The notes below the pieces were generated by a model. That model ran no database searches, was not told the origin of the DNA, and was given only the letters and a program-made list of their open reading frames with translations. The position numbers and the translations under genes were made by a program. This document shows, piece after piece, positions 17,001 through 25,375 of a DNA stretch of 42,964 bases. This stretch comes from Desulfovibrio legallii. Its GTDB lineage: Bacteria > Desulfobacterota > Desulfovibrionia > Desulfovibrionales > Desulfovibrionaceae. The stretch covers positions 1-42,964 of the forward strand of contig NZ_SIXC01000014.1 of assembly GCF_004309735.1 (NCBI RefSeq). Direction: 5' to 3'. Position 1 is the first letter of the stretch; each line of letters begins with the position of its first letter.

Positions 17001-17264
17001 TTACTCCTGGGACAATGGCGGCGTATGGCGGCGGCGCCGCGGTGGTGGTACAGGATCGTAGCCCGAACCGCCCCAGGGGTGACAGCGGGCCAGGCGCTTG
17101 AGCGCCAGCCAGCCGCCACGCAGCACGCCGTGGGTCATAACGGCCTCCACGGCGTAGGCGGAACAGGTGGGGGTAAAACGGCAGGCAGGGGGAAGCACCG
17201 GCGAAATGCAATACTGGTAGATGCGGATGGGAAAAACGCACAACTGGCGCAGTATGCGGCTCAT
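17001..17264 (-). CDS. yidD: Membrane protein insertion efficiency factor YidD
   Basis: An 87-aa member of the YidD family. It has an amphipathic N-terminal helix ([22 protein letters not shown]), three conserved cysteines, and the [21 protein letters not shown] signature. It helps YidC-dependent insertion at the inner membrane. Its start overlaps the rnpA stop by four bases. Confidence 0.95.
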   Translation of the reverse strand: MSRILRQLCVFPIRIYQYCISPVLPPACRFTPTCSAYAVEAVMTHGVLRGGWLALKRLARCHPWGGSGYDPVPPPRRRRHTPPLSQE

Positions 17265-17653
17265 GGCTGTCCTTCCGGCGCCGGCCGGCCCGGCGCGCGC
17301 CGGGCTAGACGCCTGAGCGGCGGCAAAAGCTCGGCGGTCACGCCGGCCAGGTTCAAAGCGGCTTGCCCGGCGTGCTTTTTGGCAACGGTAACGATATGGA
17401 CGCCCACAGGCAGATCCTCACGGTGCAGACGGTAAAATTCCCGCAGCAGCCGTTTGACGCGGTTGCGCGTCACGGCCTTGCCCACTTTACGGGATACGGC
17501 CATGCCCGTGCGCGTGCCGCATTGGGGATGCTCTCCCGACAGCACGAAAACGAGGAAATGTTCCGTATGGAGGCGTCTGCCCCGCTCATAACAGGCAGTG
17601 TACTCCGCCCGACGACGGATGCGCAGCTCGCGGGGCAAGGCGTGGGGGCGCAT
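17261..17653 (-). CDS. rnpA: Ribonuclease P protein component
   Basis: A 130-aa basic protein that binds the RNase P RNA and helps 5' maturation of tRNAs. The family signature [23 protein letters not shown] is clear, preceded by the [15 protein letters not shown] segment that contacts pre-tRNA leaders. A GTG at 17683, ten bases after the rpmH stop and behind a GAGG, would add ten residues and is a real alternative to the ATG used here. It overlaps yidD by four bases. Confidence 0.93.
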   Translation of the reverse strand: MRPHALPRELRIRRRAEYTACYERGRRLHTEHFLVFVLSGEHPQCGTRTGMAVSRKVGKAVTRNRVKRLLREFYRLHREDLPVGVHIVTVAKKHAGQAALNLAGVTAELLPPLRRLARRAPGRPAPEGQP

Positions 17654-17693
17654 GGATGCGTGTGGCCGGGCGGGCCTGCCCACCCCGTCAGCC

Positions 17694-17828
17694 TCAGGCG
17701 CTGAGACGCTTGCGCCCCTTGGCGCGGCGGCGGCGCAGGATGGCGCGGCCCGCAGGCGTGGCCATACGGGTACGGAAGCCGTGGGTGCGCGCCCTTCTGA
17801 TCTTGCTCGGCTGGTAGGTTCTTTTCAT
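17694..17828 (-). CDS. rpmH: 50S ribosomal protein L34
   Basis: A 44-aa, strongly basic protein beginning [18 protein letters not shown] and ending in an [17 protein letters not shown] tail. This is the complete canonical L34. GGAGAG precedes the ATG. It opens the conserved rpmH-rnpA-yidD-yidC cluster. No dnaA lies upstream, where the gene often occurs in other bacteria. Confidence 0.97.
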   Translation of the reverse strand: MKRTYQPSKIRRARTHGFRTRMATPAGRAILRRRRAKGRKRLSA

Positions 17829-17958
17829 GACGCTCTCCTTAAAATTTCCGGCGGGCAACCCGCCTGGGGCACGCCGGGCGACGCGGTTTCCGGGGCCGCC
17901 CCGGGTCGTGCAGACGCGGGGATAACGGCCAGGCCCTGGCGTTGAATATGGAAGAAGC

Positions 17959-17987
17959 TACATACACGCCCGCCCGGCCCGCGTCAA
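17959..17987 (-). promoter_or_regulatory. Promoter of the rpmH operon
   Basis: Minus-strand -35 TTGACG (17982-17987), 17-base spacer, -10 TATGTA (17959-17964), about 130 bases upstream of rpmH. It is the only good promoter I see ahead of the nine-gene run down to rluA. Confidence 0.65.
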
Positions 17988-18076
17988 GGGCCTGCTGCAC
18001 CGTTGCGGCAGAACCCCGCCCCCACGTTGCGCAAGCCCGGCCGCAAAAAAAATGCCGCCCCAGGCGCCCCGTCGCC

Positions 18077-18745
18077 TCAGCGCGCGCCAAAGCCCGGTAC
18101 GTGATAGCGGCGCTCCAGCCAGCGCAGCAAAAAAGTGGCCAGCGTGACCATGCCCAGATAATATGCGCCCACGGTCAAAAAAACTTCTGTAAACCTGAAG
18201 GTGTCCGAGGCCACCACCTTGCCTTCGCCCATAAGCTCCATACAGGTGACCAGATAGGCCAGCGAGCTGTATTTTATCAAATAAATAATCTCATTGCCGC
18301 AGCCGGGCAGGGCGCGCCGCGCCGCCTGGGGCACCACAATCCAGGCCACGGTCTGCCAGGCGCCAAAGCCCAGAGCCTGGGCCGCCCGGATCTGCCCCTG
18401 CCGGATGGAAAGCAGCGCGCCCCGGATGTATTCCGACTGGTAGGCCGCCGTGCAGAGGATAAAGCTGGTCAACGCCGCGCCGTAGGGAGGAAAATAGATG
18501 CCCACCTTGGGCAGAGCGTAGTAGATGAGCATGAGCTGCACGACCAGAGGCACGCCCCGCACCAGGGAGGTGTAGCCGTTGCCCAGACGGCGCAGCCAGC
18601 GTGGCCCGAAGGCGCGGGCGCAGCCCAGCAGCACCCCCCCCACAAAACCCAGACTGGCCGCCGGCACGATGAGCGCCAGGGAAACCATCAATCCCCGGTT
18701 AAGGGCCGGCAGCAGATCGTGGGCGTAAAAGGCCGTATCCAGCAC
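18077..18745 (-). CDS. Amino acid ABC transporter permease (His/Glu/Gln/Arg type), second subunit
   Basis: A 222-aa inner-membrane permease of the HisM/GlnP family. It has several hydrophobic segments and the EAA-type loop contacting the ATPase (ALGFGAWQTVAWIVVPQAARRALPG), plus the family motifs TSLVRGVPLVVQLMLIYYALP and YQSEYIRGALLSI. It begins directly at the end of the ATPase gene. Together with the permease at 19506 it would form a heterodimeric channel. A T8 tract (minus strand, about 18045-18052) after the stop could be part of a weak terminator. Confidence 0.92.
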   Translation of the reverse strand: MLDTAFYAHDLLPALNRGLMVSLALIVPAASLGFVGGVLLGCARAFGPRWLRRLGNGYTSLVRGVPLVVQLMLIYYALPKVGIYFPPYGAALTSFILCTAAYQSEYIRGALLSIRQGQIRAAQALGFGAWQTVAWIVVPQAARRALPGCGNEIIYLIKYSSLAYLVTCMELMGEGKVVASDTFRFTEVFLTVGAYYLGMVTLATFLLRWLERRYHVPGFGAR

Positions 18746-19504
18746 CTAGGCCCCCATCTCCAGCAGCCGCTGGCAAAAATCACGCGTGCGGGTGGCCGCG
18801 CCCTCGGCCAGCAGGTCCTGGGGCGCGCCCTGCTCAATGAGCCTGCCGTGCTCCATAAAAATAATTTCCGTGGCCAGAGCCCGGGCAAAATCCATCTGAT
18901 GGGTGGCCATGACCATAGTCATGCCGCCGTCGGCCAGGTCGCGAATGACGGCCAGCACCTCGCCCACCAGCTCTGGGTCCAGGGCCGACGTGGGCTCGTC
19001 CAGCAAAATGACCTTGGGATCCATGGCCAGGGCCCGGGCTATGGCCACCCGCTGCTTCTGCCCGCCGGAAAGCTGGGCCGGATAGAGCAGGGCCCGCCGG
19101 GCCAGGCCCACACGGGCCAGTTCTTCCTGGGCACGTTTCCTGGCCGCCGCCGCAGACATGCCGCGCACCTTGCGCAGGGCTATGGCCACGTTGTCTTCGG
19201 CGGTAAGGTGGTCAAACAGGTTAAAATCCTGAAAAATCATGCCCACCTGCGCGCGGAAGGCGCAGAGCGCCGCCTTGTCGGCGCGGTCCAGCCTTTGTCC
19301 TTCCAGGTAGATTTCGCCCGCGTCCGGCGGGATAAGGCAGTTGATGCTCTGCAAAAACGTGCTTTTGCCCGCCCCTGAAGGCCCAATAAGGACTTTGAGT
19401 TCGCCCCGGCGCACGGTCAGGGAGCAGTCGTTCAGAATGGCTTTGCCGCCCAGGGCCTTGGAGATGTGCTCCACCCGCAGCACGGCCTGAGAATCCATAT
19501 TCAT
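18746..19504 (-). CDS. Amino acid ABC transporter ATP-binding protein (GlnQ-like)
   Basis: A 252-aa ABC ATPase that powers uptake of a polar amino acid. Walker A is GPSGAGKST, the signature is LSGGQKQRVAIARALA, Walker B is VILLDEPTSALDPE, and the H-loop lies in MVMATHQMDFA. All catalytic parts are intact. The frame extends to 19558, but the ATG at 19504 starts one base after the upstream permease stop and gives the family N-terminus (LRVEHISKALG). It touches the second permease at its other end. Confidence 0.95.
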   Translation of the reverse strand: MNMDSQAVLRVEHISKALGGKAILNDCSLTVRRGELKVLIGPSGAGKSTFLQSINCLIPPDAGEIYLEGQRLDRADKAALCAFRAQVGMIFQDFNLFDHLTAEDNVAIALRKVRGMSAAAARKRAQEELARVGLARRALLYPAQLSGGQKQRVAIARALAMDPKVILLDEPTSALDPELVGEVLAVIRDLADGGMTMVMATHQMDFARALATEIIFMEHGRLIEQGAPQDLLAEGAATRTRDFCQRLLEMGA

Positions 19505-19505
19505 G

Positions 19506-20198
19506 TTACCCCATCTCCATGCCGTCCAGGCCCGTTCCCGTAGAATAGCCCGGCACATGGACCTTGTCTTCCAGCAGGCGCAGCAGCCGCAGCACTACCA
19601 GGGTCAGCAGGCAGTACAGGGCGCCCGCCGCCGCATACAAGGCCAGGTGTTCGTGCGTGCGGGCAGCGGCAAAAGACGTGCGGGCCATGATGTCCTGGGT
19701 GCCCAGCACATAACAGATGGCCGAATCCTTGAGCAGGATGGAAAATTCGTTGGCCCAGCCGGGGATGGAAAGGCGCAGAGCCTGCGGCAGCACAATGGAA
19801 CGGATACCCGCGCCCTCCCCCATGCCCAGGGCCAGGGCGGCGTTGAGCTGGCCTCGGGGCAGGCTTTCCATAGCGCCGCGAAAAATCTGGGACTGGTAGG
19901 CCGTGCTGGTGCAGCCCAGCACCAGACAGCAGGCGAAAAACGGGTCCACGGGCAGGCCCAGGCTCATAAACAGGCCATAACAAAGGAAGAGCAGCACCAG
20001 GATGGGCACGCCGCGAAAAAACCAGACATAAAGCGCGGCCAGCCGACGCAGCCACGGCCCGCCGTAAACCTGGCCCACGGCCAGCGGTACCCCCAGCACA
20101 AGCCCCATGCCCAAAGACAGGGCCACATTGCCCAGGGTAACCAGGCTGCCCGCCAACATGGAGGGCAGCGCATTGTAAACGACCAGCAGTGAATGCAT
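19506..20198 (-). CDS. Amino acid ABC transporter permease, first subunit
   Basis: A 230-aa permease of the HisQ/HisM/GlnP family. It shows YVWFFRGVPILVLLFLCYGLF, AYQSQIFRGAMESLPRGQ and the EAA-like ALGMGEGAGIRSIVLPQALRLSIPGWANEF loop. It pairs with the permease at 18077. A stable hairpin (about 20221-20251) separates it from the binding-protein gene, which would allow the binding protein to be made in excess. Confidence 0.92.
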   Translation of the reverse strand: MHSLLVVYNALPSMLAGSLVTLGNVALSLGMGLVLGVPLAVGQVYGGPWLRRLAALYVWFFRGVPILVLLFLCYGLFMSLGLPVDPFFACCLVLGCTSTAYQSQIFRGAMESLPRGQLNAALALGMGEGAGIRSIVLPQALRLSIPGWANEFSILLKDSAICYVLGTQDIMARTSFAAARTHEHLALYAAAGALYCLLTLVVLRLLRLLEDKVHVPGYSTGTGLDGMEMG

Positions 20199-20220
20199 AG
20201 AAAGGGGCCCAAAGGTTGCG

Positions 20221-20251
20221 GGCGCGGACCGTCAGACACGGCCCGCGCCCC
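20221..20251 (-). terminator. Hairpin between binding protein and permease genes
   Basis: On the minus strand GGGCGCGG-G-CCGT pairs with ACGG-T-CCGCGCCC around five bases. No T run follows, so it is more likely a 3' stabiliser or partial attenuator that raises the ratio of binding protein to permease than a full terminator. Confidence 0.5.
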
Positions 20252-20270
20252 AAAAACACCGCCGAAACGG

Positions 20271-21014
20271 CTACTTGTTCAGATATTTCTTCTGCAGCTC
20301 TTTCCAGTAGGGATCGGCCATGAGCTTTTTATAGCCTTCGTTGACCAGTTTGTGCAGCTCTTTGTCGTCTTTACGCATGGCCACGCCAAACTCGTCGGGC
20401 ACGCCGTGTGTGCCGGCCTTTTTCACCGCGCGGCCGTGAGCGATGGCGTCGTCGGCGGGCAGTTCGTCCATAAGGGCGGCCTGGATGCGGCCGTTGAGCA
20501 GGTCTTCCACCGCCAGCGGGGCGGAATCGTAAAAGCGCAGTTCAAAGGCATAGCCCTTTTCTTCCTGCTCCTTCTTGATGGCATTGGCCTCGGAGGTGCC
20601 GCGCTGTACGCCCAGTTTAACCTTCTGAGTCAGAATGTCCTTGGGGGTCAGCTTGGAATCGGCGGGCACCAGAAACACGCGCGAAACCGTCCAGTAAGGA
20701 TTGGAAAACTGCACCATCTTGGCCCGCTCTGGAGTGATGCTCATGCCCGAATCCACCATATCGATCTGCTTGGCCAGCAGGGCGGGGATGATGCCGTCCC
20801 AGGCCAGGGGCTTGTGGGTCACTTCAAAGCCCATATGCTTAGCGATCCAGGTCATGGAATCCACGTCAAAACCAGCGGGCTGGCCGGTTTTTTCATCCAC
20901 ATAGGCAAAAGGCGGGTAGTTGGGGTCGATGCCGTTGACGTAGGTTTTTTTGGCAAAGGCAGGCACCGCGGCCAGCACCGCGGCCAAGACCGCGCAGACA
21001 AAAAGTTTTTTCAT
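20271..21014 (-). CDS. Periplasmic polar amino acid-binding protein (SBP family 3)
   Basis: A 247-aa extracellular solute-binding protein that delivers its ligand to the permease pair downstream. An N-terminal signal peptide is clear (MKKLFVCAVLAAVLAAVPAFA, cleavage likely after Ala21). The mature part begins with the family motif VNGIDPNYPPFAYVDEKTGQPAGFDVD. The DSGMSITPERAKMVQFSNPY and GVQRGTSEANAI segments line the ligand site. The ATG at 21014 is chosen for the signal peptide. Exact ligand is uncertain. Confidence 0.93.
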   Translation of the reverse strand: MKKLFVCAVLAAVLAAVPAFAKKTYVNGIDPNYPPFAYVDEKTGQPAGFDVDSMTWIAKHMGFEVTHKPLAWDGIIPALLAKQIDMVDSGMSITPERAKMVQFSNPYWTVSRVFLVPADSKLTPKDILTQKVKLGVQRGTSEANAIKKEQEEKGYAFELRFYDSAPLAVEDLLNGRIQAALMDELPADDAIAHGRAVKKAGTHGVPDEFGVAMRKDDKELHKLVNEGYKKLMADPYWKELQKKYLNK

Positions 21015-21169
21015 ACTCGGTTCCCCCTGGCAGAAGATATGGACGAACACGGCGGCCACAGGCCTGCCGTCACCCCCCGGTCCGCGCCCGGACACGGTGG
21101 CAGAGGTCGGCCCGGACCGCACGCGGCAAGGCCAGCCCCCCCGCGCGAACAGCGGCAAAACAAGGCGTC

Positions 21170-21198
21170 AGCCTACCAGAAGCCCGCGCCCGTGGCAA
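21170..21198 (-). promoter_or_regulatory. Promoter of the amino acid transporter operon
   Basis: Minus-strand -35 TTGCCA (21193-21198), 17-base spacer, -10 TAGGCT (21170-21175). It would give a leader of about 150 bases before the binding-protein gene. Confidence 0.45.
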
Positions 21199-21229
21199 GA
21201 ACCCCCGGCGACGGGCCGGCCTGCCGCCG

Positions 21230-21258
21230 TTGCCGTTGCGGCCCAAGCATGGTATAGG
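21230..21258 (+). promoter_or_regulatory. Promoter of wbaP
   Basis: Plus-strand -35 TTGCCG (21230-21235), 17-base spacer, -10 TATAGG (21253-21258), about 60 bases ahead of the sugar transferase start. Confidence 0.45.
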
Positions 21259-21322
21259 AGCTGGCGTTGGCGTGTCGTTGCCATAGCCGCACCACATCCT
21301 TCAACCCAACAATCGCCCTGCC

Positions 21323-22726
21323 ATGCACCATCCGCCCTTCTGGGTCCGCGCCTTACGCTTCTGCGGATTTGCGCCGCAAAATGCCCTGCTCTGCCTGGCC
21401 GATCTGCTGGCCCTCACGGGCACAGCCCTGGCTGTCTTTTTGCTGCGCGCCGCCTTTGGCGGCGTGGACCCCGTACTCTACCAATGGGTGCTGCCCCTGC
21501 TGGTGGTGCTGGGGCCGCTCATGGCCGGGGGCCTGGGCCTCTACCAGCGTATCGGCCTGCCCCCGCACCGCGAGGTGCGCGCCCTGTTCCAGCTCGATTG
21601 CCTGCTCTACGGCTGCATTGTGGCCGCACTTTTTCTGTCCAAAACAGGCGACGTCTACTCGCGCATCGTGCTCACGGGCGCCTGGGCCTGCAGCGCCTTT
21701 ACTCTGCCCTGGGCGCGCAGCCTGTGCCGCCGCCGCTTCGCCCGCTGCTGGTGGTGGGGCAGCCTGCTGGTCATTTTTGACCACGGCGGGGGCGGACGCG
21801 AATTCTGGCACTATCTTAAACGCCACCCCGAACGCGACCTCAACCCTGTGGACATCCGCCCCCTGCCCTCCCGGCTGGACGAGCTGCGCGCCCTGTTCTC
21901 CTCCACAGCAATCCGGCACCCCGAAGCCATCGCCCTCTTTCTGCAGCCCGCGGGCCAGGAACAGTCGGTGGACTACATAACCGAGGCCAGCCGATATTTT
22001 CAGCGCATTCTGGTGGTGCCCGTCTTTGGCGACGGCTTCCGGGTGCACTGGCTCAGTCCGCGCGACCTTGGCCAGGCCGTGGGCCTGCTGGTGCGCCAGA
22101 ATCTGCGCGACAAACGCCGGCTGCGCTTCAAACGCGGCATGGATCTGCTGTTCTGCACGCTGGGGGCCGTGGTGCTCTTGCCGCTGGGGTTTCTTCTGGC
22201 TCTGTGCATCCGTCTGGACAGCCCGGGACCCATCTTTTTTCGCCAGCGGCGCGTAGGCCAGGGCGGACGGGAAATCCGCATTTTTAAATTCCGCACCATG
22301 GTGCGCGATGCAGACGCTTTTCTGCAGCGCCTGCTGCAGGAAAACCCCGCTTTGCAGGAAGAATGGAAAGAGGACCAAAAACTCAAAAACGACCCCCGCA
22401 TCACCCGTGTGGGGCGCATTTTACGCAAGCTGAGTCTGGATGAGCTGCCCCAGCTTATCAATGTGGTCAAGGGCGATATGAGCCTGGTGGGGCCGCGGCC
22501 CATTGTGGAAAACGAAGAGGAAAAATACGGGCCCGTCTACGAGGAATATTGCCTGGTCAAACCCGGCATCACGGGCCTGTGGCAGATTTCCGGCCGCAAC
22601 AATACCTCCTATGCGGAACGGGTGGCCTACGACCACTATTATATCAGCAACTGGTCCGTGTGGATGGACCTCTGGATTCTGGGCAAGACCGTGCCGGTGG
22701 TGCTGACCGGCTATGGAGCCTACTGA
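21323..22726 (+). CDS. Undecaprenyl-phosphate sugar phosphotransferase, WbaP-like
   Basis: A 467-aa polyprenol-phosphate hexose-1-phosphate transferase that would start an O-antigen or capsule repeat unit. It has four hydrophobic segments in the first 140 residues, a middle soluble region, and the conserved C-terminal catalytic domain from about 270: KRGMDLLFCTLGAVVLLPLG, then FFRQRRVGQGGREIRIFKFRTM, RKLSLDELPQLINVVKGDMSLVGPRP and PGITGLWQISGRN. The ATG lacks a clear ribosome site, so the start is less certain. It overlaps the following glycosyltransferase (TGATG). No other surface polysaccharide genes are nearby. Confidence 0.92.
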   Translation: MHHPPFWVRALRFCGFAPQNALLCLADLLALTGTALAVFLLRAAFGGVDPVLYQWVLPLLVVLGPLMAGGLGLYQRIGLPPHREVRALFQLDCLLYGCIVAALFLSKTGDVYSRIVLTGAWACSAFTLPWARSLCRRRFARCWWWGSLLVIFDHGGGGREFWHYLKRHPERDLNPVDIRPLPSRLDELRALFSSTAIRHPEAIALFLQPAGQEQSVDYITEASRYFQRILVVPVFGDGFRVHWLSPRDLGQAVGLLVRQNLRDKRRLRFKRGMDLLFCTLGAVVLLPLGFLLALCIRLDSPGPIFFRQRRVGQGGREIRIFKFRTMVRDADAFLQRLLQENPALQEEWKEDQKLKNDPRITRVGRILRKLSLDELPQLINVVKGDMSLVGPRPIVENEEEKYGPVYEEYCLVKPGITGLWQISGRNNTSYAERVAYDHYYISNWSVWMDLWILGKTVPVVLTGYGAY

Positions 22727-23850
22727 TGGCCGAACGCAGCAACACGCTCCTGCGGCGGCTGGATCGCTGGGCTGGCGTGCCCCTGGCGGCTACCAGCGCC
22801 CTGCTGCGCCTGGGCCGCAAACCCGTCGCAGACCCGCCGCAACGGGTAGGCTTTCTTTGCCTGGGGGCCATCGGCGACCTGCTGCTGCTCTCGGCCTGTA
22901 TCGCCGCCCTGCGGGAACGCCTGCCCCGGGCGACCTTTGTCCTGCTCACGTCGCGCGCCAATGCCCAGGCTGCGGCCCTCGTGCCCGGCCTGGACATAAC
23001 GGCAGCCTTCGGCGTGCGGCAGGTGCCCGCCATGAGCGCATGGCTGCGCGCCCAGCGGCTGGATCTGCTGGTGGACAGCAGCCAGTGGGCGCGCCTGGGC
23101 GCGCTGTTGTGCAATCTTTCCGGCGCGGGCAGCACCGTGGGCTTTGCCACGCCGGGCCAGTGCCGGGCCTGGGGCTACAGCCGCACGGCCCAGCACAGCG
23201 ACCGACGGCATGAAGTGGAAAATTTTCTGGCCTTGGGCCGCACTCTTTACCCCGACCTGACGGGCGCGCCCCGACTGCAATTGCCGCCGCAGCCGACGAC
23301 AACAGCCGCCGACCTGCTGGCGCGGGTCGGCGTGACGGATCCGCCGGAGCGCTGCGTCTGCCTGCACATGTGGCCTTCAGGCAGTCAGGCCTGGCTCAAG
23401 GAGTGGCCCGCCGCCCATTGGGACGCGCTCATCCGTCGCCTGGCCGAGCGCGGTTTCCGGGTCTGTCTCACGGGCGGACCGGGGGACGCGACGCGCGTCA
23501 CGGCTTTTTTGCGGGAACACCCGGATTGCCCGGCTGTTTCGCTGGCAGGGACAGGCAGCCTGAGCGACCTGGCCTGCCTGTTTGCCCACATTGCCGCCGT
23601 GGTGGCGGTCAACACGGGCACCATGCACCTGGCGGCCCTGACGGGCGCGCCCACAGTGGCGCTTAACGGGCCCACCAATCCCTTGCGCTGGGGGCCCATA
23701 GGGCCGCGCGTGCGCAGTCTGCTGCCCCACCGCGGGCCCTGCGCCTACCTGAACCTGGGCTTTGAATACCCCAGGCCGCCCCGGCCTTGCCTGGACGCCC
23801 TGCCCGTGGAAGACGTACTGGACGCCCTGCACAGCCTGGAAATTTTCTAG
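22726..23850 (+). CDS. Glycosyltransferase family 9 (heptosyltransferase-like)
   Basis: A 374-aa GT-B enzyme of the ADP-heptose:LPS heptosyltransferase family. The N-terminal domain begins VGFLCLGAIGDLLLLSACIAALRERLP, and the C-terminal nucleotide-sugar site contains VNTGTMHLAALTGAPTVALNGPTNPLRWGP. It probably adds a heptose or related sugar to LPS core. Acceptor and donor cannot be fixed from sequence. The ATG at 22726 shares bases with the wbaP stop, implying translational coupling, while the frame upstream is a shadow of wbaP. Confidence 0.88.
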   Translation: MAERSNTLLRRLDRWAGVPLAATSALLRLGRKPVADPPQRVGFLCLGAIGDLLLLSACIAALRERLPRATFVLLTSRANAQAAALVPGLDITAAFGVRQVPAMSAWLRAQRLDLLVDSSQWARLGALLCNLSGAGSTVGFATPGQCRAWGYSRTAQHSDRRHEVENFLALGRTLYPDLTGAPRLQLPPQPTTTAADLLARVGVTDPPERCVCLHMWPSGSQAWLKEWPAAHWDALIRRLAERGFRVCLTGGPGDATRVTAFLREHPDCPAVSLAGTGSLSDLACLFAHIAAVVAVNTGTMHLAALTGAPTVALNGPTNPLRWGPIGPRVRSLLPHRGPCAYLNLGFEYPRPPRPCLDALPVEDVLDALHSLEIF

Positions 23851-23870
23851 CCGTTTTTGTGCAGCCGCAC

Positions 23871-23899
23871 TTGCCCCGCCGCCGGCTGTGTCGTATTTT
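23871..23899 (+). promoter_or_regulatory. Promoter of selD
   Basis: Plus-strand -35 TTGCCC (23871-23876), 17-base spacer, -10 TATTTT (23894-23899), about 85 bases ahead of the selD start. Confidence 0.4.
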
Positions 23900-23983
23900 T
23901 TTCTACACATCTCACTGAGCCGCCGTGCGGCCCTCCCCCTGCAGGCAAGTTCCGTCCTTCACCCCTACCGCCAGGAGACCCTC

Positions 23984-25042
23984 ATGAAACTTTTGGAAAA
24001 AGCCCGCGCCGCCGGTTGAGCGGCCAAGCTGGCTCCAGGGGCCCTGGAGCGACTTTTGCGGAACACGCCCGCTTCCGGGCGGCCTGATCTGGAAGCCCGC
24101 GTGCTGGCCGGCCGCGCCTGCAACGAGGACGCGGTAGTGCTGCGCGTGCCGCCGGGCCACGCCCTGGTGCAGAGCGTAGACGTGCTCACGCCTGTGGTCA
24201 ACGACGCCTTTGCCTTTGGCCGCATTGCGGCGGCCAACGCGCTTTCGGACATTTACGCCATGGGCGGCGAACCCTGGAGCGCCATGAACGTGGCCTTCTT
24301 TCCGCCCGCCCTGGCCGAGGACGACCCGGAAGGCCTGCTGACATCCATTCTGCGGGGCGGCCTGGACGCCATGAACGAAGCCGGGGCCGTGCTGGCCGGA
24401 GGGCACACGGTGCAGGACGAAGAGCTCAAATACGGGCTGGCCGTGACGGGGGTCATCGACCCGGAACACCTGGCCCGCAATGACGGGCTCAGGCCCGGCC
24501 AGGTGCTGCTGCTGACCAAGCCGCTGGGCACGGGGGTGCTTTCTACGGCCGTCAAGGCCGGCTGGGACGGCGCTGCGGCAAGCGAAGCCAATCTGGTGCG
24601 CTGGTGCGGCCGGCTCAACAGCGTGGGCGGGACGGTGATCCGGGAGCTGCGTCTTTCGGCGGCTACGGACATCACGGGCTTTGGCCTGGGCGGGCACGCC
24701 CTGGAAATGGCCCTGGCCTCGCACGTCTGCGTGCGCCTGGTCGCCACGGCGCTGCCTCTGCTGCCCCGCGCGCTGGAGTACGCCCGCGACGGGCTCATCC
24801 CGGCGGGCAGCCACCGGAACCGCACGCATTGCGCCTGCCGCACGCGCACGGCGCAGGCCGTGGACGAAGCCCTGGAGAGCCTGGCCTTTGACGCCCAGAC
24901 CTCCGGCGGCCTGCTGCTGGCCGTGCCGCCCGATCAAGTGGAGGCGGCCCGCGCCTTGCTGCTGGGCGGCGGCGACCTGGCCGCCGTGGTGGGCGAGGTG
25001 CTGCCTCCGCGGCCGGACGGTATAGCCCTGCTGCTGGAGTAG
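23984..25042 (+). CDS. selD: Selenide, water dikinase, itself a selenoprotein (UGA = Sec12)
   Basis: Makes selenophosphate from selenide and ATP, the selenium donor for Sec-tRNA. The gene starts at 23984 (CAGGAG seven bases ahead) and reads MKLLEKARAAG, then an in-frame TGA (24017-24019), then AAKLAPG and the full SelD sequence. The UGA falls exactly on the catalytic Cys/Sec position before the conserved Lys (GUAAK, Sec12, Lys15). An eight-pair SECIS-like hairpin follows at 24032-24050. Other conserved parts are NEDAVVLRV and NDAFAFGRIAAANALSDIYAMGG. Total length is 352 aa, normal for SelD. A conventional caller would start it wrongly at a codon downstream of the UGA, near 24056. Confidence 0.95.
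24032..24050 (+). promoter_or_regulatory. SECIS-like hairpin in selD
   Basis: GCTCCAGG (24032-24039) pairs perfectly with CCTGGAGC (24043-24050) around GGC. It starts 12 bases after the UGA, in the range of bacterial SECIS elements, and has the G-rich apex expected for SelB binding. It is inside the coding sequence, as bacterial SECIS elements are. Confidence 0.75.
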
Positions 25043-25143
25043 CGCACACGCGGCCCGCAGCGGCTTTGTCGCAGCCGCCCCTTATGCGGGTCTGCCGTGC
25101 GGCCCAGCCGGAATCTTGTTCCCCCAGCTCCGCTCCGCGTGTC

Positions 25144-25172
25144 TTGCGACCCGCCGGGCCTTATGGTATGCA
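25144..25172 (+). promoter_or_regulatory. Promoter of tRNA-Leu
   Basis: Plus-strand -35 TTGCGA (25144-25149), 17-base spacer, -10 TATGCA (25167-25172), ending ten bases before the mature tRNA. Confidence 0.6.
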
Positions 25173-25182
25173 AGTTCGCTTC

Positions 25183-25266
25183 GCGAGAGTGGCGGAATTG
25201 GTAGACGCACTGGACTTAGAATCCAGCACCATTGGTATGGGGGTTCAAGTCCCCCCTCTCGCACCA
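25183..25266 (+). tRNA. tRNA-Leu (anticodon UAG)
   Basis: An 84-base class II tRNA. The acceptor GCGAGAG pairs with CTCTCGC, the D arm has GGCGGAATTGGTAGACGC, the anticodon stem CTGGA/TCCAG encloses CT-TAG-AA, a variable arm follows, and the T arm GGGGGTTCAAGTCCCCC is perfect. The CCA end is encoded. The cloverleaf and leucine-type features are complete. Confidence 0.97.
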
Positions 25267-25302
25267 AAGACCACAAGCGCTTGATATACAAGCGGAATAT
25301 AA

Positions 25303-25345
25303 AGCCCCCCCATGCTGCAACTCCGGTGGTCAGCATGAGGGGGCT
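25303..25345 (+). terminator. Hairpin after tRNA-Leu
   Basis: AGCCCCC-CATGCTG (25303-25317) pairs with CAGCATG-A-GGGGGCT (25331-25345) around a 13-base loop. The T tract after it is weak (ACGTTGTTT), but position and stability fit a tRNA terminator. Confidence 0.65.
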
Positions 25346-25375
25346 ACGTTGTTTGGGTTGCAGGAGGAGGGTGTC

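Larger units (their letters stand above)
21015..21322. other. Divergent intergenic region: transporter operon / wbaP
   Basis: Two oppositely directed sigma-70-like promoters are visible, listed separately at 21170-21198 and 21230-21258. The rest is GC-rich with no gene. Confidence 0.55.

Noticed and set aside
14158-17061. A 967-codon plus-strand frame
   Set aside because: It is antisense to jag and yidC, is His/Gly/Gln-rich as expected of a GC-rich shadow frame, and has no ribosome site.
24056-25042. SelD starting after the UGA
   Set aside because: This shortened version lacks the catalytic residue and lysine. The frame upstream, with ribosome site and SECIS-like hairpin, explains the gene fully.
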